Of a stretch of DNA of 64,000 nucleotides, positions 1 to 7,585 are shown one piece after another. The notes under the pieces were generated by a model. It did not search any database and had not been told where the DNA came from. It saw only the letters and a program-made list of their open reading frames with translations. Within the stretch, counting starts at the first letter, position 1; the number at the start of each line of letters is the position of its first letter. The DNA is from Porphyromonas pasteri (GTDB lineage Bacteria > Bacteroidota > Bacteroidia > Bacteroidales > Porphyromonadaceae). The DNA is taken from positions 124,001 to 188,000 of the forward strand of contig NZ_BMPU01000004.1 in assembly GCF_014647755.1 (NCBI RefSeq), read 5' to 3'. A program made the position numbers and the translations under genes.

Positions 1-378
1 CGCTCGATGAGATGTGCATCACAACGCTCCTCGACAGGCAAGCCGAAGTTGTTGTCGCGGGAGCTTACCCGGGCGTGCTCATTCATTGCCTCGCGTATGC
101 GCCCCAATAGTTCGGGTAAACTAGTCACCCATTCATGGGTCGCTGGAGGGAGCCATGAATGGGGTACCTTGGCTACCAATGATGGGCTATCGAGACTACC
201 CTTGGTTAGTTTTCTTGACGACCTGCCTGATCTTCCCTCGAGACGACAGGACTCTCCACATTGGGCCAGCTACTCGAGAATGATCTTCCGATATGATCTC
301 AAGCTCAACCCTGATGTTGCTGGAAGCATTGCAGCCGGATCCTGGAGCACTGAAGGAATGAGCCCTGTACAAATTCAC
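1..378 (-). pseudogene. Possible frameshifted gene running off the left edge
   Basis: A reading frame starts at the ATG at 378, 13 bases after the stop of the upstream membrane protein gene, and runs to a stop near 196. A second minus-strand frame is open from 269 to the window edge and continues protein-like sequence containing THEWVTSLPELLGRIREAM and NNFGLPVEERCDAHLIE. Joining them with a frameshift near 195-205 gives one plausible protein that leaves the window. I do not recognise the family. It could also be two unrelated open stretches, or a sequencing error in one intact gene. Confidence 0.3.
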
Positions 379-390
379 TAGACTGCAGAG

Positions 391-669
391 CTAGTAGCTC
401 CGTAAGAAGAGATAGAAAAATACGACAGCTAAGAGGATAAGGAGGGCACTGACGATACACAAGCTTGTGCGACCTAGGAAGTCTTCGATCATATGCCATC
501 CACTATCGTGCCCAGCAGGGCGTACAGCCCAATCCTTGTTGCAGATGATCCCAACGAGGTATATGATGAAGACAAGGATAATGATGAGGTATGCCCAACT
601 AGGATGAGCAAAAAACTGAGCCTTAAGGGCCAGCCCTAAGTGCTCAATATGCTGTTGAAGACTTTCCAT
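391..669 (-). CDS. Small two-span membrane protein
   Basis: A 92-residue protein with two clear hydrophobic segments, at about residues 26-43 (YLIIILVFIIYLVGIIC) and 70-90 (IVSALLILLAVVFFYLF), joined by a polar loop rich in Asp, Gly and Trp. No signal peptide or catalytic motif is visible and I do not recognise the family. It lies in the same direction as the integrase, lipoprotein and edge gene and is probably cargo of the same element. A membrane immunity or accessory role is conceivable, but nothing in the sequence shows it. Confidence 0.55.
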   Translation of the reverse strand: MESLQQHIEHLGLALKAQFFAHPSWAYLIIILVFIIYLVGIICNKDWAVRPAGHDSGWHMIEDFLGRTSLCIVSALLILLAVVFFYLFLRSY

Positions 670-822
670 CAGTTTGTAGTATTTGAGGTGGATACTGTGC
701 CATTATCTTCTTAAACCAATGTAGCACATTAGATCAAGAAGCTGGAGCTCTGTCGTCCTGGCGGAAACGAAATGGAGGGAAGTAAGCCCCTAAGCTTGGC
801 CAACCATGTAAGATGTCAGCAT

Positions 823-1191
823 TCAAAACACGGCGTCACGAGGATAGCTGAACTTCCCGAGAACCGTCAGCGAATCTCGGAAGGGCAAGTACCAAACCGT
901 CAGGAGGCTGTCTTTATTCAAGCTCCAGGTGTACTCTAGAATCTTCGTCTGATGTGCCCTGCGCTCCTCATCCGAAAACAGATCTTCTATCGGCGCCCTA
1001 AACTCATCGTGCCCTTCGGAGAGGATGAAGCTGTCCCGCCTCAAGGGGATGTAGAGCTGATCTAGTTCGTCAATAGAATAGGTGCTTGGGGACTTGGGGC
1101 TAAGAGTTCCCTTCTGTCCTGAGCCAGTCTGTGAGGAGCACGATAGCCCTAGTGCTAGAAGGATGCTGGCATATAATAGGCTTGTTCGCAT
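823..1191 (-). CDS. Small lipoprotein, element cargo
   Basis: A 122-residue protein with a type II signal peptide: short basic start, hydrophobic core LLYASILLALG and lipobox LGLSC, so lipidation is expected at Cys18. The mature part opens with a Ser/Gly/Thr-rich linker and continues with an acidic region (IEDLFSDEERRAHQTK) and a beta-like C-terminus. No family is recognised. It sits about 100 bases downstream of the integrase gene in the same orientation, so it is likely cargo of an integrated element and anchored in the outer membrane or periplasm. Confidence 0.65.
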   Translation of the reverse strand: MRTSLLYASILLALGLSCSSQTGSGQKGTLSPKSPSTYSIDELDQLYIPLRRDSFILSEGHDEFRAPIEDLFSDEERRAHQTKILEYTWSLNKDSLLTVWYLPFRDSLTVLGKFSYPRDAVF

Positions 1192-1298
1192 AGGCTAGGA
1201 GGTCTAGTTATAGACAAAAATCTGATTGGCTGAACAGAAAAGCTAATTGTCATGAATATCAACACCGAGAGCTAGGCTTGGATGCAGTATGACCTAGC

Positions 1299-2597
1299 TC
1301 ATAGCTGATTGAACTTACTCATAGCATTCGCCTTAATGTCGTCTGCAATATCGATGTAGGGCTTCATCGCCTTGTAGTCACTGTGCCCCGTCCATTTCAT
1401 CACGACTTGAGGAGGAATACCCAAGGCAAGGGCGTTACAGATAAAGGTGCGACGACCAGCATGCGTACCAAGCAGAGCATATTTAGGCGTCACCTCATCG
1501 ATGCGCTCGTTCCCTTTGTAGTAGGTTTGGCGGATAGGCTCGTTGATACCCGCAAGTTCGGCAAGCTCCTTGAGGTACTCATTCATCTTCTGGTTGGTGA
1601 TCACGGGCAGCGCCTTGTCGTGCTCAAATACCACATCCTGGTACTTCTCCAAGATAGCCTTACTGTGCTTGTTGAGCTCGATGACCAAGCTGTCAGAAGT
1701 CTTGATCGTAGTGACTTCTATATGATCTTCCTTGATGTCGCTTCTTCTGAGATTGTAGACATCTGAGTATCGCAGTCCGGTAAAGCACTGGAAGAGGAAG
1801 ACATCACGCACACGATCAAGCGACTGCTTCGCTGGAGGGATCTCGAACTCTCGAAGCTTAGTCAGCTCCTCCCAAGTCAAGAAGATGATCTTCTTCTGCG
1901 TATCCTTGAGCTTAGGTCTGAAGGTATCGTAAGCATTGTTCCTATGCATTCCCTGGCTGAAGCTCCAACGTAGAAACCACTTCAAGAAGCTGAGCTGCTT
2001 CCCGATTGTGCTATTGCGCATCTCGCGTACTTCTCGGAGGTAGCGCACATACTCCGTCAGACCAGCCTCGTTGAAGAAGGAGAAGCTAAGGTCTGCTCGG
2101 AAGGCTCTAAGGTGATTCTTCACCGCAGCGAACTTCTCATAGGTGGCGTGCGTCCAGTCGTTCTGCCGACCACAGACACGTACGAAGTCATCAAAGGCCT
2201 TATAGAAGTCGTTTGAAGGATCTGGCTTATCGGAGGTCCGTTCCACCTGTACATCGTCAGATCTATGGCGGGCATTGAAGGCGCTCTTAACATCAGCAGG
2301 GCTTGGCATAACCTCGGCCACTTCAAAGCGCTTGAAGATCTCTTGTATCTCGGTGTAGTACCCCAAGAGCGCAGCGTTGATCTCTGAGGCTGATTGCTTA
2401 AGCTTGTTCGTGCATCCGTTCTTTACTCGTTGCTTGTCTGCATCCCATTTGGCGGCATCGATACGATAGCCCGTAGTGAACTCTATCCGCTGGGAAGCAA
2501 AGTTCACTCGCATACGAATAGGGACGTTCTCAACGATCAGGACACCGCCCTTCTTCCGGCTCTCCAGAGCAAAGATGATATTGCGCTTGATATTCAT
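1299..2597 (-). CDS. Tyrosine recombinase / phage-type integrase
   Basis: A 432-residue site-specific recombinase of the Bacteroidota conjugative-transposon/phage integrase type. The N-terminal part (about 1-100) is the arm-binding region (RVNFASQRIEFTTGYRID). A SAM-like core-binding domain covers about 130-230 and the catalytic domain about 240-425. The catalytic set is visible: R276 in GLRYSD, H379-x-x-R382 in HAGRR, H405 in TGHSD and the nucleophile Y414. All residues are present, so the enzyme should be active. The start directly follows a palindrome and repeated TACACCC motifs. It should integrate or excise the element whose cargo lies leftward. It ends in TGA, which shows that TGA is a stop in this genome. 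Confidence 0.95.
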   Translation of the reverse strand: MNIKRNIIFALESRKKGGVLIVENVPIRMRVNFASQRIEFTTGYRIDAAKWDADKQRVKNGCTNKLKQSASEINAALLGYYTEIQEIFKRFEVAEVMPSPADVKSAFNARHRSDDVQVERTSDKPDPSNDFYKAFDDFVRVCGRQNDWTHATYEKFAAVKNHLRAFRADLSFSFFNEAGLTEYVRYLREVREMRNSTIGKQLSFLKWFLRWSFSQGMHRNNAYDTFRPKLKDTQKKIIFLTWEELTKLREFEIPPAKQSLDRVRDVFLFQCFTGLRYSDVYNLRRSDIKEDHIEVTTIKTSDSLVIELNKHSKAILEKYQDVVFEHDKALPVITNQKMNEYLKELAELAGINEPIRQTYYKGNERIDEVTPKYALLGTHAGRRTFICNALALGIPPQVVMKWTGHSDYKAMKPYIDIADDIKANAMSKFNQL

Positions 2598-2604
2598 AAC
2601 TCTC

Positions 2605-2640
2605 GGGTGTATAGTTTATACACCCAAAGATACACCCAAA
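2605..2640. repeat. Palindrome and direct repeats upstream of integrase
   Basis: GGGTGTATA (2605-2613) and TATACACCC (2617-2625) form a 9-bp inverted repeat. TACACCCAAA occurs at 2619-2628 and again at 2631-2640, exactly 12 bases apart. Repeats like these next to an integrase gene commonly serve as recombinase arm sites or as an operator. The function here is inferred from position only. Confidence 0.5.
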
Positions 2641-2774
2641 TAAGGATATAGCAAGGGAGATCCTATGATACTCTACTTTAAGGCACACACCCATACACAC
2701 ACTGATATACAGTACATTGAGATCAAACAAGCATCTATGATAGTTCAAGAGAAAGAGCCTCTCTCTCCGCAGTG

Positions 2775-2803
2775 AGTGTCGTAACTAATGAGGTTACGGC
2801 ACT
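2775..2803 (+). terminator. Terminator-like hairpin near element edge
   Basis: The 11-base arms AGTGTCGTAAC (2775-2785) and GTTACGGCACT (2793-2803) pair with one G-U, followed by TTTTCTTTT. The shape is that of a rightward intrinsic terminator, yet no rightward gene precedes it within the window. It may insulate the element or end a small RNA. Confidence 0.5.
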
Positions 2804-3000
2804 TTTCTTTTATGGCTACACCACATTACCAAAGAGCCCTTCACCAGCGATAAGGTTAAGGTCTCTGTATCAGATCAGTCAGACATCCGCTGGGTCGGCA
2901 TACCCTCATGAGGGAGTATCACGAGAGACGGAAAGCCCTACCGCAACTAAGCCTTTGGCTTAGGGCTCTTTCCCAGCCCCGTATTCCCTGGCCTTTTCAC
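2804..3000. other. Gene-free segment with two further hairpins
   Basis: No credible coding sequence. It holds the palindrome CCCTCATGAGGG near 2901-2912 and the hairpin CTAAGCC-TTT-GGCTTAG (2947-2963) followed by a short T-rich run. No tRNA or known RNA family is recognised. The integrase element edge is expected somewhere here, but no duplicated att sequence is visible within the window. Confidence 0.35.
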
Positions 3001-3008
3001 TACCTTTG
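3001..3008 (+). promoter_or_regulatory. -7 box TACCTTTG
   Basis: Matches the Bacteroidota -7 consensus TAnnTTTG and lies 56 bases before the glycosyltransferase start. Confidence 0.6.
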
Positions 3009-3063
3009 CAGAGGCGCCGATGAGCTGCGATTTGGCTGGCGGCGATAAAGTTAAACAGGAGCG

Positions 3064-3948
3064 ATGAGCATCAATTATCAGGAATTAGTGCCGGAGAAGG
3101 CATTGGGCAAGGAGATCAGCCGACACATCTTCCAGACCTATCGGGCGAAGACCGGGCTGCCTCACGAGATCGAGCAGAACATCGAGCACATCAAGCGCTT
3201 GAACCCCGAATACGAATATCACCTCTTCGACGACGAAGACATCAAGGCCTTCATCCTCGAGCATTACGGCGAAGTCATCTGGGGCTATTATCAGCGCATC
3301 GCACCGATCTATGGTGCCGCCCGTGCCGACTTCTTCCGCTACCTCCTCGTCTACCAGCTGGGTGGCGTGTACATTGACATCAAGTCCTCCTTAGATAAGC
3401 CCCTCAAGGAGGTCCTGCGCGCTGAAGATCAATTCATCCTGACGCATTGGGACAACCGCCCTGGCGAGCAGTACGAAGGCATCGGTATCTACCCCGAGCT
3501 GGGCACCCTCCCTCGTGGCGAATACATCCAGTGGTGCATTGCCTCCGTAGCGGGTCACCCCTTCCTGCGTGCCGTCATCCTGCAGATGCTTCGCAACATC
3601 GACGAATATACGCCCTTCCGCCACGGAGCGGGTCTGTGGGGCGTCCTACGCACGACCGGCCCCGTCATGTACACCAAGGTCATCGAAGCCATGCGCCCCA
3701 CGCTCGTCGAGGGGAAAGACTACCGCATGCTCGACAAGCCCCAAGAGATCGGCCTGCGCTACTCCATCTTTGATACGGCAGGTGTCTACGGCCACAAGAA
3801 GGCGCTCAAGGCCAACTACAACAAGGCCTACACCCCGATCATCGTGACGCCCGACCGCCCGCTCTACGCCAAGTGCGCCAAGTACTATCTCTTCGCACGC
3901 TTAGCCATCCACGTCCTCGGCGACAAGATCGCTGCCCGCCTCAAGTAG
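3064..3948 (+). CDS. Och1-like glycosyltransferase (DXD sugar-binding family)
   Basis: A 294-residue cytosolic glycosyltransferase of the sugar-binding-region-containing-DXD family (Gly_transf_sug, related to Och1 and capsule mannosyltransferases). The signature is the stretch around residues 77-107: ARADFFRYLLVYQLGGVYID. In this protein the usual DxD reads DIK. The opening HIFQTYR and the MLRNIDEYTPF region also fit. It probably transfers a sugar from a nucleotide donor to a surface glycan. It is monocistronic: its own -7 box lies upstream and a strong terminator follows 23 bases after the stop. There is no glycan operon around it, so the acceptor is unknown. Confidence 0.85.
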   Translation: MSINYQELVPEKALGKEISRHIFQTYRAKTGLPHEIEQNIEHIKRLNPEYEYHLFDDEDIKAFILEHYGEVIWGYYQRIAPIYGAARADFFRYLLVYQLGGVYIDIKSSLDKPLKEVLRAEDQFILTHWDNRPGEQYEGIGIYPELGTLPRGEYIQWCIASVAGHPFLRAVILQMLRNIDEYTPFRHGAGLWGVLRTTGPVMYTKVIEAMRPTLVEGKDYRMLDKPQEIGLRYSIFDTAGVYGHKKALKANYNKAYTPIIVTPDRPLYAKCAKYYLFARLAIHVLGDKIAARLK

Positions 3949-3970
3949 CCACGATGCCCCATCCCACAAA

Positions 3971-4011
3971 AAGCGAATCGCTGCAGGAGATGCTCCTGCA
4001 GCGATTCGCTT
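3971..4011 (+). terminator. Intrinsic terminator
   Basis: Perfect 19-bp stem (3971-3989 with 3993-4011), 3-base loop, then a T run. Ends the glycosyltransferase transcript. Confidence 0.92.
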
Positions 4012-4134
4012 TTTTATTAGGCCAAGAGGCCCGAAGGCCTTATTACAGCTGAGCTATTTGAGCAGAGCCTTCAAGGCTCTCGTGAAATAAAGCCACCCTA
4101 AATAGACACATCTAAGTAAGGAGTACCATTACTA

Positions 4135-4142
4135 TACCTTTG
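4135..4142 (+). promoter_or_regulatory. Orphan -7-like box TACCTTTG
   Basis: A perfect TAnnTTTG on the plus strand with no rightward gene behind it. A transcript from here would run antisense into the PIN-domain gene. It may be a chance match. Confidence 0.3.
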
Positions 4143-4190
4143 TTGCACTAGATTCAATAGAGCCCAACGTTAGCCACATAACACTTACTC

Positions 4191-5117
4191 CTAAGATTCA
4201 TCAAGAAATGCTTTGTATTCCTTTACATTCATTATTCGATCTTGGTATCCTAGGGCCTCCGCCGCCTCATGCATCTTTGCATCTCCCGTTACTAGAAGGA
4301 TCTCCTCATTATTTATAGTGCGTCCTACATGACTTAAGATCATTTCGTCAAATATTGAATTCGATCTCTTTCCCGAGAGATCAAATCCCTCATCAATAAA
4401 GCAAGACCAGAAATGAGCACGGAAACAAAGTGATACTGCGTGGCTCTTAACATAAGTGTTTATCATTTCCTCCGAAATAACATTAAAAGCCTCTTCCTCT
4501 GGAACACCCTTTAGCCTCATATAAACAGCACAAAGCATAGCACGTGCTGTTTCTCGCTTAAATTCGTCCGATAGGATAGAGGCTTTATATTCTTTGCTAA
4601 TCTTATCCTCTACCACTCTTTTCGCTGCATCAGCAACAGCGCTTCTGACATCTGATAAATAGGTTGAAACTTGCTCCAAATCACCTCTCATCTTATCCAA
4701 GGTCCTTTCTTGAGGATCTTGCGATATTTCATAGAGCAGTCGACCTAACACCTCTTGAGAATACTCTACGCTTGTAAAAGGCTGATCAAAATACTCCTTA
4801 GCAATCTGAACCTCAGGCAAAGGAAGAAGCCTAAAGGATGCCTTATCACCCGTATGAAGATACAGCGCTTGAGCGGCATTTAGGCATGATTTAAAATCAG
4901 TCGCATCTGAAGGATCTCGGAGATGATTTAAAAGCTCCATTGCCACTACAGAAGACATACTAGCTTCCACTCCTTTCCGAGCTTCCTTATCGACCAACTC
5001 TTTTATCCTCGCTTCTACCTCTACAGGCGTCTGAATACGGCCAAACATAGAGCGATATACATTTGTATCAAATACTACAATCATAGTCATAGATATATGT
5101 TTTACTTGGATAAACAT
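4191..5117 (-). CDS. PIN-domain protein, probable ribonuclease
   Basis: A protein of about 308 residues with the layout of a PIN-domain metal-dependent RNase. First acidic residue: D17 in VVFDTNVYRSMF. Second: E in VVAMELLNHL. Later acidic residues: NSIFDEMILSHVG and LLVTGDAKMHEAA near the C-terminus. The long helical insert between the N- and C-terminal PIN parts makes it larger than a VapC toxin. Met10 or Met12 (MIVVFDTNV) is a likelier start than Met1, since PIN folds begin just before the first Asp. The gene is visibly AT-richer than its neighbours, which suggests transfer. There is no antitoxin-like gene beside it. A role in toxin-antitoxin or phage defence is possible but unproven. Confidence 0.7.
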   Translation of the reverse strand: MFIQVKHISMTMIVVFDTNVYRSMFGRIQTPVEVEARIKELVDKEARKGVEASMSSVVAMELLNHLRDPSDATDFKSCLNAAQALYLHTGDKASFRLLPLPEVQIAKEYFDQPFTSVEYSQEVLGRLLYEISQDPQERTLDKMRGDLEQVSTYLSDVRSAVADAAKRVVEDKISKEYKASILSDEFKRETARAMLCAVYMRLKGVPEEEAFNVISEEMINTYVKSHAVSLCFRAHFWSCFIDEGFDLSGKRSNSIFDEMILSHVGRTINNEEILLVTGDAKMHEAAEALGYQDRIMNVKEYKAFLDES

Positions 5118-5200
5118 ACAGATAATTCTTGGAACAACTATTCCCAGTCATCTCTCATCTCTATATCCAACATTTTCTGAAACCAGCAATTAAGTTACTG

Positions 5201-5246
5201 AGAGCCACCCGACGTAATGCTTCTCGGCATCACGTCGGGTGGCTCT
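5201..5246 (-). terminator. Hairpin after the HU-like gene
   Basis: 15-bp perfect stem (5201-5215 with 5232-5246), placed just beyond the HU-like gene stop on the minus strand. The T-run is weak in both directions, so termination efficiency is uncertain. Confidence 0.65.
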
Positions 5247-5270
5247 GTTTGTTAGCGCTTCGCGGGAGGC

Positions 5271-5768
5271 TTAGATACCTACGTGGCCGCTGCCGTTACC
5301 TGGTTCGGACGTAGAGCCGCCACCTTCAGGCTTCTTTTCCTTCTTCTTAGCCTTGGGCTTAGCCTCCATACGTTCGTAGCTGACCTCTTCGGGACGAAGG
5401 CGGAAGTACATGGTATTCGGGCGAAGGTTCACGCGGGGCTCAGTGATGTGCACGTTCGCATTGAACTCGCTCCCGACGGGCACAACCTTGCTCTTAAACG
5501 AAGGTGAAAGCGTCCCGAGACGACCGAAGTCCACGATGTCGCCGTTAGCCACGACTTCGCGTGCCATATCAGCAGCGAGGTTGAGCACGCTCTGCACTTC
5601 CATGTAATTGAGGGTTGTGTCCTTGGCCACCAACTCGCAGAAGCGCTCGAAGCTCATGCGATGACGACCCGAAGGGGTGGCTTGGATGACTACCTTGCCT
5701 TTGTTTGGGCCAACGCCTACCTTGCGTTCGCCGAGGGTGTAACCAATGGGTTTGTTTTTCTTACTCAT
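5271..5768 (-). CDS. HU-like DNA-binding protein (Bacteroidota HU-related family)
   Basis: A 165-residue member of the Bacteroidota HU-related family (HU_rel / HU-HIG type). The HU-like body spans about residues 30-125, with the helical part RFCELVAKDTTLNYMEVQSV, the conserved DIVDFGRLGTLSPSF segment matching the HU beta-arm start, and VNLRPNTMYFRLRP. The Lys-rich then Gly/Ser-rich C-terminal tail (KPKAKKKEKKPEGGG) is typical. It likely binds DNA non-specifically as a nucleoid protein. The start is the first Met, MSKKNKPIG. The gene stands alone and reads away from repeat array A, which lies about 130 bases upstream. Confidence 0.88.
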   Translation of the reverse strand: MSKKNKPIGYTLGERKVGVGPNKGKVVIQATPSGRHRMSFERFCELVAKDTTLNYMEVQSVLNLAADMAREVVANGDIVDFGRLGTLSPSFKSKVVPVGSEFNANVHITEPRVNLRPNTMYFRLRPEEVSYERMEAKPKAKKKEKKPEGGGSTSEPGNGSGHVGI

Positions 5769-5895
5769 AATTATTTAAGGTGTCTCCAGATTGTTTGCCC
5801 AGCCCCTGTCGGAGACGTTATACAAGGGCAGGAGAATGTGTTTTTCATCCGTCAAAAGGCCGTTCGGTCGCTACCGTCGAAGCCTATGGTGAGAA

Positions 5896-6017
5896 GACGT
5901 ATACGTTTGGCGGGCAAAACGTATACGTTTCACGCTCGAAACGTATACGTTTTCATCGCAAGACGTATACGTTTTGTTTGGGATAGGTATACGTCTCGTC
6001 TGGGAAAGCTATACGTC
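5896..6017. repeat. 22-bp phased array A (core RACGTATACGTY)
   Basis: Six units start at 5896, 5918, 5940, 5962, 5984 and 6006, exactly 22 bp apart. The 12-base core is RACGTATACGTY in the first four units and decays to TAGGTATACGTC and AAGCTATACGTC in the last two. The six 10-base linkers are all different. The array lies between the divergent HU-like and lipoprotein genes. Confidence 0.95.
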
Positions 6018-6233
6018 TCACTTCTCTACCCTCAAAGGTAGACCTTTCGAACGAATTATACGCTCCTCACCTGAAAACACGCTATCAACCTGCAGGCTTC
6101 ATAGACAAGCAAAAGAACGAATCCCTAAGATGAGATATACCACCAGTCTGCAGTCAAAAAAAGAATGCTATAATAAACGATCAAAGAACATATTTTCGTC
6201 TACAACCCTTATTGATTTGTCAACCGCTATAAC

Positions 6234-6241
6234 TACCTTTG
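6234..6241 (+). promoter_or_regulatory. -7 box TACCTTTG
   Basis: TAnnTTTG match 28 bases before the lipoprotein start at 6269. Confidence 0.65.
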
Positions 6242-6268
6242 CCTCTGTAATACTAAAGCTAATGCAAT

Positions 6269-6598
6269 ATGATGAAATCTATCCTCCTTACGTCAGTCCT
6301 ACTACTAGGACTATTTTCCTGCGGTGAGAGCGAAACTCGCCCAAAAGAGTACAAAGAAGCAGACAAGGCATTTTGTGATTCTCTGCGCTCATGGGGTGCT
6401 GCAGACGCCCATATCGATGATCATAGCATCCTCCTTTTCGGTGCCTACAAAGGCCAGATTGTTGCTGACCCAGATGAGGTCGCTAAATTATGGTATGAAC
6501 ATGCTACTGGCATAGGCATAAAGGGATTGAAAGGCTGTCGCATTGTGGAACTGCCTGCAAATAAAATTCTCGGCTCCTATTACCATAGTGGAGAGTAG
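6269..6598 (+). CDS. Small lipoprotein
   Basis: A 109-residue protein with a type II signal peptide: MMKSILLTSVLLLGLFSC, lipobox LFSC, lipidated Cys18. The mature domain is about 90 residues, acidic early (KEADKAFCDSL) and with beta-like stretches (HSILLFGAYKGQIVA) later. No catalytic motif or recognised family. It is monocistronic: a TAnnTTTG box lies 28 bases upstream and a strong terminator follows. Base composition is lower in GC than the nrf genes next to it. Confidence 0.75.
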   Translation: MMKSILLTSVLLLGLFSCGESETRPKEYKEADKAFCDSLRSWGAADAHIDDHSILLFGAYKGQIVADPDEVAKLWYEHATGIGIKGLKGCRIVELPANKILGSYYHSGE

Positions 6599-6619
6599 AG
6601 TCACACCCTAAAAAGGAAC

Positions 6620-6664
6620 AATGATCCCAAGCACTCTATCGGTTTGCTTGGGATCATTCTTTTT
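6620..6664 (+). terminator. Intrinsic terminator
   Basis: 14-bp stem AATGATCCCAAGCA (6620-6633) with TGCTTGGGATCATT (6645-6658), then CTTTTT. The 6665-6938 stretch after it holds no convincing gene. Confidence 0.9.
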
Positions 6665-6906
6665 CTCAATAGCCATTGAACATATGGGAAGCGCCTACAT
6701 CCCCAAACCACCTAAAAACGGAGAGTTTGTATAGGCAAAACATTGTTGCTGGAGTTATTCCACAGCGAAAGGGAGTCCTCCGATCCCCCCCATTTATCAC
6801 CAATAAAAGAGCATGCCTTTCAAACACCTTAACGCCGCAGAATACCAGCGCAGTAGCTCCCTTAAAAAGCTAAAGAAATTGGCTGTAGGAGCAAAGAAAA
6901 GTTGAT

Positions 6907-6914
6907 TATATTTG
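6907..6914 (+). promoter_or_regulatory. -7 box TATATTTG for nrfHA
   Basis: TAnnTTTG match 25 bases before nrfH. Confidence 0.7.
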
Positions 6915-6938
6915 TGACGTATTCATCACTTAGACCTC

Positions 6939-7529
6939 ATGATAATGAACCGATTCCTCCAACGACTACCGCGCTTGAGCTACCGTGCCAAGGTGGCCAT
7001 GCTGCTCGTGTGTGGCGTTGTGGTGGGTTTAGGTGGGCTCTTCCTCTATCTGCTTAGGTTCCACACCTACTTAGGAGATGACCCCTCGGCCTGTGTCAAC
7101 TGCCACATCATGACTCCTTACTACGCCACGTGGATGCACGGCGCCCACGCCCGCAACACCACGTGCAACGACTGCCACGTACCGCACGACAACGTCTTCC
7201 GCAAATACTTCTTCAAGGGGAAGGACGGTATGAACCACGTCTACAAGTTCGTCACGCGCCAAGAGCGTCAGGCCATCCAAGCCATCGACGAGAGTGCTGA
7301 GGTAATCATGGAAAACTGCGTGCGCTGCCACGCCACCCTCAATACCGAGCTTGTCAACACGGGGCGTATCACCTACATGGACGCCAAGTGCGACGAAGGG
7401 AAAGCCTGCTGGGATTGCCACCGCGACGTGGCCCACGGCAGGATGAACTCCCTCTCCTCGACCCCAGGGGCCGAAGTACCCCTGCCCGACTCGCCAGTGC
7501 CCGACTGGCTGCAGAAGATGCTGAACTAA
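6939..7529 (+). CDS. nrfH: Cytochrome c nitrite reductase small subunit
   Basis: A 196-residue NapC/NirT-family tetrahaem quinol dehydrogenase that passes electrons from menaquinol to NrfA. One membrane anchor spans about residues 19-40 (VAMLLVCGVVVGLGGLFLYL). Four CxxCH haem sites follow: CVNCH (52-56), CNDCH (76-80), CVRCH (127-131) and CWDCH (157-161). The length matches the family. The start could be Met1 or Met3. nrfA follows 56 bases downstream. resB and ccsA, which make cytochromes c, come next, so the four genes form one respiratory ammonification module. Confidence 0.97.
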   Translation: MIMNRFLQRLPRLSYRAKVAMLLVCGVVVGLGGLFLYLLRFHTYLGDDPSACVNCHIMTPYYATWMHGAHARNTTCNDCHVPHDNVFRKYFFKGKDGMNHVYKFVTRQERQAIQAIDESAEVIMENCVRCHATLNTELVNTGRITYMDAKCDEGKACWDCHRDVAHGRMNSLSSTPGAEVPLPDSPVPDWLQKMLN

Positions 7530-7585
7530 GCATCCTCACCACGCAAGCATAATATCAGAATAACAAATAAAAGAGACTCAAAATC

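Noticed and set aside
4021-4080. tRNA-like fragment on the minus strand (TAGCTCAGCTG)
   Set aside because: It resembles a D-arm, but no acceptor stem, anticodon arm or T-arm can be formed around it. Small local hairpins explain the region.
5896-6017. CRISPR array
   Set aside because: Repeats are only 12-14 bases with 8-10-base linkers, far shorter than CRISPR units, and no cas gene is in the window. The same plan recurs with different cores at many loci.
6676-6873. 65-codon open frame between the lipoprotein and nrfH
   Set aside because: No promoter, no recognisable domain and unnatural residue content; it follows a terminator. Treated as non-coding.
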